Shown here: piece by piece, positions 14,615-21,345 of the stretch | Layout of the letters: each line of letters starts with the position of its first letter | How positions within the stretch are numbered: the first letter of the stretch is position 1 | Assembly (NCBI GenBank): GCA_023428645.1 | Contig: JAEYXD010000201.1 | Coordinates: 1-21,810 of the forward strand | Reading direction: 5' to 3' | DNA: 21,810 nucleotides | Origin: Pseudomonadota bacterium | GTDB lineage: Bacteria > Pseudomonadota > Gammaproteobacteria > Steroidobacterales > Steroidobacteraceae | Notes under the pieces: model-generated | What the model was told of the DNA's origin: nothing | Seen by the model: the letters and a program-made list of their open reading frames with translations, nothing else | Databases searched by the model: none | Position numbers and translations under genes: made by a program

Positions 14615-16177
14615 ATGAGATGCTCGCTGGCAGTCATGCTCTGTGCGTTGACGACGATTTCCGCCTGCGGCGGCGGTAGCGGAGGCGACCGCCCGCCGCT
14701 CGTCACGCCGAATCCGGGCCCCGGTGCCAATGACAATCCGGCGCCGTCGCAACCACAGCCTCAACCTCAGCCACAACCGAGCGGTTACGTGCCTGCGCCG
14801 ACCGAAGTCGGCACGCCCATCGGCATCGCGGTGAGTGCGGTGATCGGCAGCGCGGGCGGCCACGTTGCAACGTCCGACGGCACATTGACGATCGAGGTTC
14901 CCGCAGGCGCGCTCGACACCGAGCGCACGATCGCCATTCAGGAGATCACGAACGAAGCCGACGGCGCCAAGGGCCGCGCCTTTCGCATCACCCCGGAGAA
15001 CCTGCAGACGATGCTGCCCATGACCGTGCGCTGGCGCTATTCGAGCGATGATGTGCTTGGCACCGATCCGCGAGCGCTGAGCATCGCGTATCAGGATTCA
15101 CAGCGACGTTGGCGCGTTTACGGAGCGCCGGCGCACGATGCCGCGGCGCGCACGCTTGCGGTGCCGACGACGCACTTCAGCGACTGGTCGTTGGTTGCGG
15201 GCGCGCAGTTGTTGCCGAAGGCCGTGACCTTGAACGTGGGGCAATCGCAGGTATTTCAGACCGTCATTTGCGATGCGCACGAGCAAGAGCCGTCGCGGGC
15301 CGGTGAATTGACGGTGCCGATGGTGGGCTACGAATGCTTTACGTCGCGGCCCGCTTCGCTGCTGGCGGGTGACTGGGCCGTCAATGGCGCACCGGGCGGC
15401 GGCGCGAGCCAGGGGATGATCGTGGAGGCGGCGGACCCGTTCGCTGGCAGCGCCACGTACACGGCGCCCGCGACGCGGCCCGCGCCGAACGTCGTCGCCG
15501 TCTCGGCGCTTCAGCGTCAGTTCGCACAGGACGCCGACTTGCTGCTGGTCGCGAACGTAACGATCCTCGACAACGCCGGAACGTGCGAGCGCCTGAGCAC
15601 CATCGAGCATTTCGATGCGGAAGTTTCGTTCGACAGCTTCATGTTCGATGCCCGCGCCACCGATCGCGCGCACGGCGGTCGGCATCAGGGTCGGCTGCGC
15701 GGACGCTTGACGAAGGTGCCGACAGGAACGGCGTTCGGTTTTTGGACGTCGGCGCTTGCGCCCTTGCAGGGCGGGTTCGTCAGCATCGACGATCAGTTCT
15801 CATATTCACCGCCGTCCGGCGATGGATACAGCGGCACGTTCACGGGCAGCGGCGCGCCAGTCGTTCCGAGCCTCATCACCCTGAAGATCGACTATGCAAC
15901 TTGCACGTTCGATCTCCATTCCGCTTACGCCGTCGAGGCGACGAGCACGAAGGACAGTGAGGTCCTCACCGGCACGCTCGGTATCGGCGCGTTGTATCTG
16001 CACGATCAGGCGGTGCCCTTGGATCAGCTCGTGATCGGCACGCTGCAAGGCGAGCGCAACGTGCCCGCCGGCGACGACATCGAGGTCACCAACTACGTCC
16101 CGATGCACGATGTCCACGCGGATTGGCGCTCGAGCGGCAATACGATCGCGCGTTGGCGGATCACTCCCATGCAGTAG
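14615..16177 (+). CDS. Lipoprotein with ZU5-like domain, function unknown
   Basis: A 520-residue protein. GGAGG at 14601-14605 directly abuts an ATG at 14606 and lies nine bases before ATG 14615, so 14615 is the usable start. The signal MRCSLAVMLCALTTISAC has a textbook lipobox (ISAC, Cys18). A low-complexity linker of Gly/Pro and alternating Gln-Pro (about 19-58) is followed by a ZU5-like segment (IGSAGGHVATSDGTLTIEVPAGALDTERTIAIQEITN, about 77-113) and beta-rich sequence with scattered cysteines, including THFSDWSLVAGAQLLPKAVTLNVGQSQVFQ. The last third reads as a beta-sandwich with TGTLGIGALYLHD. Such proteins are surface or periplasmic; no enzymatic motif is seen. It is convergent with the AK-HSD gene (15 bp apart) and appears to be a single-gene unit. 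Confidence 0.85.
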   Translation: MRCSLAVMLCALTTISACGGGSGGDRPPLVTPNPGPGANDNPAPSQPQPQPQPQPSGYVPAPTEVGTPIGIAVSAVIGSAGGHVATSDGTLTIEVPAGALDTERTIAIQEITNEADGAKGRAFRITPENLQTMLPMTVRWRYSSDDVLGTDPRALSIAYQDSQRRWRVYGAPAHDAAARTLAVPTTHFSDWSLVAGAQLLPKAVTLNVGQSQVFQTVICDAHEQEPSRAGELTVPMVGYECFTSRPASLLAGDWAVNGAPGGGASQGMIVEAADPFAGSATYTAPATRPAPNVVAVSALQRQFAQDADLLLVANVTILDNAGTCERLSTIEHFDAEVSFDSFMFDARATDRAHGGRHQGRLRGRLTKVPTGTAFGFWTSALAPLQGGFVSIDDQFSYSPPSGDGYSGTFTGSGAPVVPSLITLKIDYATCTFDLHSAYAVEATSTKDSEVLTGTLGIGALYLHDQAVPLDQLVIGTLQGERNVPAGDDIEVTNYVPMHDVHADWRSSGNTIARWRITPMQ

Positions 16178-16192
16178 TGCGAATCCGCGGGC

Positions 16193-17869
16193 TCAGCGCC
16201 GCATTGCGAGCGCGTCGGCCAACACCGCCTCGGTCGTTGGCCACGTGCCGGCGCCGCGCCCGCGGATCGTGACGATCTCGTCCGCGGTTTGGATGCTGAG
16301 CAGGTTCCATTCCTCGCACGTCCGTCCGAACTCACTGTCGAGCGACACGGGTTCGAGCGCGACGCGAGCCTCGATCCGTGCCTCGAGCCGCCGGGCGCGC
16401 GCGATGTAACGCAACGTCGTGCCCGCGGGCAACGCCGCGAAGCGGCCCCCCAGCGCTTGGAGGTCCAAGGGCTCGATGTCGATGGCATCCGGAGCGCGAC
16501 CGAATGCCTCCCGCGCGAGAATCTCGAGCTTGCGCGCGGTGTCGCGGCCGGTCAGATCCTCGCTCGCGTCCGCTTCGGCGAAACCCGCCGCTTGCGCCGC
16601 GCGCAGCGCGCCGTGAGACGAGAGTCCCTCGGCGCAACGCGTGAGAATGAAGTTGCATGTGCCGTTCAAGATGCCCGCGAACGAGGTGATCGTGCGGCGC
16701 GCCGCATGCAAGCGAATGGTCTCGATCATCGGAACAGCGCCGCCGACGGCGGCTGAGTAGCGCAGGCTGGCGCCGCTGCGCTCGGCGATCGCGTGCAGTT
16801 GCTCGCCACTGTCGCGGATCGTCGCCTTGTTCGCGGACACGACGCTGATGCCATGGCTCAGAAAGTAGCGCACGAGCGAGCGCGAGGGCTCGAGGCCAGG
16901 CAGTGCGTCGATGACCAAGTCCACGTCCAATCGCGCCAGATCGTCCGGCGAATCGAGCAGCAATTCCGCGGGGACGCCGCGCTCGATGTGCTTGCGTCGA
17001 TCGCGCACGAGAGCGCCGATGATCGTGAAGCGCTGCGGCAGCGCGCTGATGCGCTCCAGCACCCCGCGACCGACCGCGCCGAGCCCTAGCAGCAGCACTC
17101 GCGCGGGTCGCGGTGTCGGGTCAGGCACGAGCGAACTGTCGAGCGGACCGACGACGGATGCATGCTCACGTCCGAGTGCCGCGACTTCCGCCTGCGCGCC
17201 GCATTGTGCGAGGTGGCGCACGGCCTTGGGTTGAATCAATTGGCGCGCGCACTCGAGCGCTTGCGCATAGCCGAGCGTGGCGAAGCGTCGCGGCGCCTCG
17301 CTGTCGTGCGCCGCGGGATCACGCTCATACACACCGTCGACGTCCTTGAGCAGCCGACACCGCTGTGCGCCGAGCGCGTCGGCGACGAACACCGCGGACA
17401 GGTCAGAGCCACCGCGGCCGAGCAGTTGCAGACGTCCGTGTGCGTCGTAGCCGAAGAACCCCGGCAAGACGATGACCGGCCATTTTTCCAAGACCTCGAG
17501 GGCGCGGCTGCGATCGAAGCCGATCGGCTCGGCGTTCAGTGCGTCGCCTGCCGTCGTGAAGCCAACGTCCCGCGGATCCACGGAGCGCGCAGGGACGCCC
17601 GCGCGGTCGAGCGCGATCGCGAGCGCTGCGGCGCTGTGGCGTTCGCCCGTCGCAAGCAATTCGGCGGTGGCGTACGGCTCAGGGTCGGGACGAATCGCGC
17701 GCGCTTGTGCGAGCAAGCGCTCGGTCGTGCCGCCGAACGCCGAGACGACGGCCACGACCCGCCATCCCTCGCGATACCAGCGGTAGATCTCGTGAACCGC
17801 CGAGGGTAGCTCCGAGGTCTCGCGCAGCACTGAGCTGCCGAACTTCAGGACGATGATTCGATGTGTCAT
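16193..17869 (-). CDS. Bifunctional aspartate kinase / homoserine dehydrogenase without ACT domains
   Basis: A 558-residue fusion of two enzymes of the aspartate pathway. The kinase half (about 1-240) has KFGSSV (9-14; normally KFGGTSV), FGGTTERL, PGFFGYD, LGRGGSD (150-156) and KDVDGVYERDP (from 175). The dehydrogenase half (about 255-558) has the NAD(P) loop GLGAVGRG (262-269), SANKATI with the nucleotide-contact Asn-Lys, GGAVPMIETIR (from 376), NGTCNFI (402-407) and the substrate site EADASEDLTGRDTARKL. ThrA and MetL of E. coli are about 810-820 residues because two ACT domains lie between the halves. Here none are visible, so feedback by Thr/Lys binding is probably absent. ATG 17869 has GGAAGG/GGCGAG upstream; a TTG at 17893 is an alternative. 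The upstream SAM-II element suggests regulation by methionine status. Confidence 0.92.
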   Translation of the reverse strand: MTHRIIVLKFGSSVLRETSELPSAVHEIYRWYREGWRVVAVVSAFGGTTERLLAQARAIRPDPEPYATAELLATGERHSAAALAIALDRAGVPARSVDPRDVGFTTAGDALNAEPIGFDRSRALEVLEKWPVIVLPGFFGYDAHGRLQLLGRGGSDLSAVFVADALGAQRCRLLKDVDGVYERDPAAHDSEAPRRFATLGYAQALECARQLIQPKAVRHLAQCGAQAEVAALGREHASVVGPLDSSLVPDPTPRPARVLLLGLGAVGRGVLERISALPQRFTIIGALVRDRRKHIERGVPAELLLDSPDDLARLDVDLVIDALPGLEPSRSLVRYFLSHGISVVSANKATIRDSGEQLHAIAERSGASLRYSAAVGGAVPMIETIRLHAARRTITSFAGILNGTCNFILTRCAEGLSSHGALRAAQAAGFAEADASEDLTGRDTARKLEILAREAFGRAPDAIDIEPLDLQALGGRFAALPAGTTLRYIARARRLEARIEARVALEPVSLDSEFGRTCEEWNLLSIQTADEIVTIRGRGAGTWPTTEAVLADALAMRR

Positions 17870-17922
17870 CTCGCCGCCTTCCAGTGAGGCCAAAGACGGC
17901 GGAGGTGCAAGGCGCGCGGGCA

Positions 17923-17956
17923 GAAAAAAACCTGCCTGGCTGAGCCGACGCAGGTT
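17923..17956 (-). terminator. Intrinsic terminator in the leader of the AK-HSD gene
   Basis: On the minus strand AACCTGC (17956-17950) pairs with GCAGGTT (17935-17929), with an inner GGCT/AGCC stem, followed by a run of seven T (17930-17924). It lies just after the riboswitch and 54 bases before the start codon. The upstream GCAG (in GCAGCGAACCTGC) can pair with CTGC in the terminator's 5' arm, giving a plausible antiterminator. This is the expression platform. Confidence 0.85.
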
Positions 17957-17960
17957 CGCT

Positions 17961-18016
17961 GCCGCTTTAGCCGTATTTATTTCGCGCCCGCAAGCTGAAG
18001 ATCAAATCGGCGCGTG
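17961..18016 (-). ncRNA. SAM-II riboswitch upstream of the AK-HSD gene
   Basis: Read on the minus strand from about 18015, the order of conserved blocks is that of the SAM-II class: P1 strand CGCGCC (18014-18009), GATTTG, the CTTCAGCTTGC loop, P1 return strand GGGCGCG, then AAATAAATACG and the diagnostic GCTAAAGC. The loop segment CTTCAGC can pair with GCTAAAG (six of seven positions) to make the H-type pseudoknot. A -10-like TATGGT (complement of 18022-18027) puts the transcription start at the first base of the aptamer. SAM-II binds S-adenosylmethionine and usually turns off methionine-synthesis genes. No covariance search was run; identification is from remembered consensus and pairing. 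Confidence 0.82.
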
Positions 18017-18089
18017 GCGGCACCATAGCACAGGCCCTGCGGCCGGGGCGAGACTCGTCGGAACCCCCTGGTCGCTACGCGGTTCCCAC

Positions 18090-18118
18090 GTGAGAGATCC
18101 GCGGGCGCACGTTATAGT
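18090..18118 (+). promoter_or_regulatory. Promoter of the dihaem cytochrome gene, possibly leaderless
   Basis: TATAGT at 18113-18118 is a good -10 box; GTGAGA at 18090-18095 is a weak -35, 17 bp upstream. The expected transcription start, about seven bases after the -10, falls on or next to the ATG at 18125. No ribosome-binding site is visible before that ATG. Confidence 0.5.
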
Positions 18119-18124
18119 CGCGAC

Positions 18125-18844
18125 ATGATGCAAGAGAAGCTGAAGCGGAAGGACATGGCGGCGTTGATGTTGGGCGCACTGATGGGCGTCGCGTCAGCGA
18201 ACGCGCTTGGGGCGTCGGACCGGGCCGACCAATTGCTGTTCGATGCGCTCGAGATGGACGCGAACGTGGAGCGCGGTGCCGCTCTCTATCGGGCGCAGTG
18301 CGCGACGTGTCACGGGGCCGCGGCACAAGGCAACGAACAACGTGAAATCCCTGCGCTGGCGGCGCAGCGCCGCGCGTACATCGTGAAGCAGCTCGCTGAC
18401 TTCGCAGCGGGTGACCGCAGCGCCACCGAAATGCATAAGGTCGTCTCGCGCGCGGCCGTGAGCGAGCCCCAAGCATGGGCCGACCTGTCGCTCTACTTGA
18501 ACAACCTGCCGCCGCCGAAAACATCGCAGACCGGGGATGGCAAGTACCTGTCCCTGGGCGAGGCGAGCTACACGCAGTTCTGCGGCAGCTGCCACGAAGA
18601 GGATGGGCGCGGGGACGATGATGGCTTCGTGCCGTCCCTGCGCAATCAACATTATCGATATCTGCTCAAGGAGATGCGGGGTCTTGCCGCCGGGCATCGC
18701 TTCAACGTCGAAACCGAGCTGACCCGCTTTTTGAACAGCTTCGAAGCCGACGAGATGCAAGGCCTCGCCGATTACCTGTCGAGAATGCAAGGACCGGTTC
18801 GCGACCGGGCACGGTTGAACGACGACGGCACCGTCAGCGACTGA
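18125..18844 (+). CDS. Dihaem c-type cytochrome, c4-like
   Basis: A 239-residue periplasmic protein. The signal peptide MMQEKLKRKDMAALMLGALMGVASANALGA is followed by two tandem cytochrome c domains with haem sites CATCH (59-63) and CGSCH (153-157). Their spacing and the sequence GAALYRAQCATCHGAAAQGNEQREIPALAAQRRAYIVKQLADF are typical of cytochrome c4/c553 proteins, which pass electrons to terminal oxidases. Met residues in TEMHKV and ADEMQGLADYLS are candidate distal ligands. Start 18125 is preferred because KLKRKD provides the basic n-region of the signal peptide; ATG 18155 has GGAAGGA upstream but would lack it. It is divergent from the AK-HSD unit and convergent, 29 bp, with the apbE-like gene. 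Confidence 0.92.
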   Translation: MMQEKLKRKDMAALMLGALMGVASANALGASDRADQLLFDALEMDANVERGAALYRAQCATCHGAAAQGNEQREIPALAAQRRAYIVKQLADFAAGDRSATEMHKVVSRAAVSEPQAWADLSLYLNNLPPPKTSQTGDGKYLSLGEASYTQFCGSCHEEDGRGDDDGFVPSLRNQHYRYLLKEMRGLAAGHRFNVETELTRFLNSFEADEMQGLADYLSRMQGPVRDRARLNDDGTVSD

Positions 18845-18873
18845 GCGCGGCGGCATCGTATGACAGCTGCTCG

Positions 18874-19770
18874 CTACTGGACCCAGTACTGCACGTGCTG
18901 GCTGTCGAGAAAGGTGCGAGCGTCCGCGCCTTGCAGAATCGCGAGCGTGCTGAGCGCACCCGCTTGCGTGCACGTGCCGGCCGCCACGGTCACGGAGCGA
19001 GGAGCATCGGGGACGGGCCAACCGGTCCGTGCGTCGAGGATGTGCGAGTAACGCTTGCCGTTGGCGAGCACGAATCGCCGCGAATCGCCGCTCGTCGCGA
19101 GTCCGCCCTGGTGTAGTCCGACCATTCCGAGCGCCGCTCCACGCGCCGCGGCAGCCTCGATACCCACGCGCCACGGCGCGCCGTCCTTGCGTGAGTGCCG
19201 CACGGCGATGTCACCGCCGAAATTGACGAGGCAGCTGACGGGACCCACTTCGTCGTCGATCAGGCGGGCGGCCGCGTCGGCCGCGTACTCCTTGCCGATC
19301 CCGCCGAAATCTATCTCCATCCCGGGCTGCAGCTGCAACTCGGGGAAATTCCAGCGCACCTTGCTCCAACCGACATTGCGCAGCAGCGTATCGATCATCG
19401 CTTGCGACGGAACGCAGTCGCTGCCATCGAACGTCCAGGCGCGGCGTAGTACGCCCGAGGTGATGTCGAAGCGGCCGCCGGAGATGCGCGTGAGCGCGTC
19501 GGCGAAATCGAGCAGCTTCGCCGTTTCGTCATCGACGACGATTGGTGCGCCACTCGCGTTGTTGATCCGGTGGATGATGTTGTCGTCGCGATAACGGCTG
19601 AACTTCCGCTCGATGCTCAGTGCGTAACCAGCAGCGATGGCCGTCGCGTGTCGGGCAAGTGCCGCGTCGCGCGTTTCGATCAACACCTCACACGGGCATG
19701 CCATCGCCGTGAAGCGGCCGACGCAATGATCGTCGCCGCGTGCGACATCGATCGAAGGTGCCGTTACCAT
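18874..19770 (-). CDS. ApbE-like FAD:protein FMN transferase
   Basis: A 298-residue protein with the ApbE fold: FTAMACPCEVLIE at the start, ISGGRFDITSGVLRRAW, DFGGIGKEYAADAAARLI, CLVNFGGDIAV, GLATSGDSRRFVLANGKRYSHILDARTGWPV and TCTQAGALSTLAILQG near the end. ApbE enzymes attach FMN from FAD covalently to Thr/Ser of exported proteins. In characterised members the last motif is typically DALST/DALAT, whose Asp and Thr bind Mg2+; here it reads GALST, so the Asp is replaced by Gly while Thr stays. No signal peptide or lipobox is evident, unlike many periplasmic ApbEs. It is the last gene of the TlpA-DUF4266-DUF3570 operon, 15 bp after DUF3570. No flavinylation target is visible in the window. Confidence 0.9.
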   Translation of the reverse strand: MVTAPSIDVARGDDHCVGRFTAMACPCEVLIETRDAALARHATAIAAGYALSIERKFSRYRDDNIIHRINNASGAPIVVDDETAKLLDFADALTRISGGRFDITSGVLRRAWTFDGSDCVPSQAMIDTLLRNVGWSKVRWNFPELQLQPGMEIDFGGIGKEYAADAAARLIDDEVGPVSCLVNFGGDIAVRHSRKDGAPWRVGIEAAAARGAALGMVGLHQGGLATSGDSRRFVLANGKRYSHILDARTGWPVPDAPRSVTVAAGTCTQAGALSTLAILQGADARTFLDSQHVQYWVQ

Positions 19771-19785
19771 CTCACGCGCTGGAGC

Positions 19786-21090
19786 TCACATCCTGAACCT
19801 GTACCCGAACTGCACGATGACCGCGCTGAGGTCGGGATACTGCTCGCGGCGTGCTTGGTTACCGATGATCTGTCCGGCCGGAACCTCGCCGGTCTGCATG
19901 TAGTACTCGAGCCGGGTGCTCCACTCGCCGCCGCCGCTCGTTGCGCCGCCGACTCTCAAGCCGACCGTCATTGCAGCGAACGAACCGAGGCGAAAATCCG
20001 CGGACGCGTACGTCGGCAACGGCTCATCGGCTCGCAGGCTCGCGTGATAGAAGTCCGCCTCGCCTTGCGTGTAGCAGCGCAACTGCGGTTCGACGAAATA
20101 CGCCGTGCCGATCGGCCAGCGCAGGCGCGCGTCCATCGTATGCGAATCGATGCCCCAGTCGTCGGCCATGAACCGATACGCGACGTGCAGCACGGGGCTG
20201 CCGAACGCGTGCTTCAGCTCGGTGAAGACACTATGCTTCAGTCGAGTATCCGGCCGACCCTCATATATATAGAAGCCGGTCGGTCCGACCCCCGTCGGCG
20301 GCGCTCGCGCAATGGTGTCGCCCGTCGACGGGTCCACGAGGCTCAAGATCTTGTACGGATCGTTCAGATAGCCAGTCGAATCGCTGAGCGAGTAATTGAC
20401 ACGCAGCACGGTGCTTCGGCCCAGGACTTGAGTGACGCCGACGAGCAGATCCAGCACGTCCTTGCTGCCGGAACCGGCCTTGTGCGATGAGTCGCCGACG
20501 TCGAGCATCTGCGACAACGCGATCGGCGCGCCGCCCACCGGATCGATGTCGTCCTGCGACCAAGCGACACCGGCAAACAACGTCGTGTTGCGCTTGTTGA
20601 AATCTCGAGCGAGCGAGACGTTCGCGCCCAGGTGCGTGTAGTCGTACTCGGTGGAGAAGCCGGCGCCGACGGAGAACGTATAGAGCCGCGCGAGCGGCTG
20701 GGTCCAGCTGACGGATGCAGCGTAACGCGTGTCGAGGAACGTATCGTCGAGCGGGACTTTGGCCGCTGGGGTCGTGTATGTCTTGTTGCCCGACGGGCTC
20801 GTGAACGTCTGTGGTCCGTCGAGGGCAATCGCGCCGCTGGCGGAAGCGCCGGTCAGCGTATCGACGGTCAGTGACAAACCGAGCTTGCGGTCGTCGTCGA
20901 AGTCGCGCGTGGCGGAGAGGGCAGCACTGAGGTCCTGCACTCTGTCGTCGGATTCGCCGTAGTACAGGAGCGCCGAATCGAACGACCAGCGAGCGGATTC
21001 GTCGTCCGCGGCGGATGCATTGCTCGTGCCCAGAAGCGCGCAGGTGGCGGCGGCAAGGGCGGAACTGAGGGAGCGATCGTTGGTGCTCAT
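19786..21090 (-). CDS. DUF3570 family outer-membrane protein
   Basis: A 434-residue protein with an N-terminal signal (MSTNDRSLSSALAAATCALLGTSNASA-ADDES). The rest consists of amphipathic beta-strands rich in aromatic and acidic residues: WSFDSALLYYGESDDRVQDLSAALSATRDFDDDRKLGLSLTVDTLTGAS, then TEYDYTHLGANVSLARDFNKRNTTLFAGVAWSQDDIDP, ending VIVQFGYRFRM. The opening pattern (YYxExDRVxD, DTLTGAS) is characteristic of DUF3570. It probably forms an outer-membrane barrel. Function is unknown; the family recurs with DUF4266, a thioredoxin-like protein and ApbE, exactly as here. Spacing to the upstream DUF4266 gene is 30 bp and to ApbE 15 bp, so they form one transcription unit. Confidence 0.9.
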   Translation of the reverse strand: MSTNDRSLSSALAAATCALLGTSNASAADDESARWSFDSALLYYGESDDRVQDLSAALSATRDFDDDRKLGLSLTVDTLTGASASGAIALDGPQTFTSPSGNKTYTTPAAKVPLDDTFLDTRYAASVSWTQPLARLYTFSVGAGFSTEYDYTHLGANVSLARDFNKRNTTLFAGVAWSQDDIDPVGGAPIALSQMLDVGDSSHKAGSGSKDVLDLLVGVTQVLGRSTVLRVNYSLSDSTGYLNDPYKILSLVDPSTGDTIARAPPTGVGPTGFYIYEGRPDTRLKHSVFTELKHAFGSPVLHVAYRFMADDWGIDSHTMDARLRWPIGTAYFVEPQLRCYTQGEADFYHASLRADEPLPTYASADFRLGSFAAMTVGLRVGGATSGGGEWSTRLEYYMQTGEVPAGQIIGNQARREQYPDLSAVIVQFGYRFRM

Positions 21091-21120
21091 GAAAGTGCGC
21101 TTTTCGCAGTTCGTCGCGGG

Positions 21121-21345
21121 TCAGTTACATCCGCATCCGCCGCCGCCGAAGCCGCGGCCGCCGCTGGATGCTTCCTTACTGAAGTAGATGTGATCGTCGA
21201 TGCTTGCATCCAGCGCGGTCGCATCGAGCGACATCTCGGGACGAGCGAGCACGTCACGCTGCCAAGGCTCGACCGTCGTGCACGCATGCATGAGCGGTGT
21301 GATCGCAAGAAGGAGGAGCATTCTGCGGCAATAGGTCAGGATCAT
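21121..21345 (-). CDS. DUF4266 small lipoprotein
   Basis: A 74-residue protein. MILTYCRRMLLLLAITPLMHAC is a lipoprotein signal (LMHAC, Cys22). The conserved core TTVEPWQRDVLARPEM is diagnostic of DUF4266. The C-terminus is a Gly-rich tail with two cysteines (GGRGFGGGGCGCN), also characteristic. Its ATG overlaps the stop of the TlpA-like gene (ATGA), so translation is coupled. The Cys-Gly tail next to a thioredoxin-like protein suggests redox or metal/cofactor chemistry at that tail, but this is inference. Confidence 0.88.
   Translation of the reverse strand: MILTYCRRMLLLLAITPLMHACTTVEPWQRDVLARPEMSLDATALDASIDDHIYFSKEASSGGRGFGGGGCGCN

Noticed and set aside
14745..14785. CA-rich repeat considered as a microsatellite or repeat element
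   Set aside because: It encodes a short Gln-Pro linker after the lipobox, a common feature of lipoproteins; too short to call a repeat element.
17870..18020. Threonine/isoleucine attenuator leader upstream of the AK-HSD gene
   Set aside because: No leader peptide with Thr/Ile runs is present; the conserved blocks fit a SAM-II aptamer instead.
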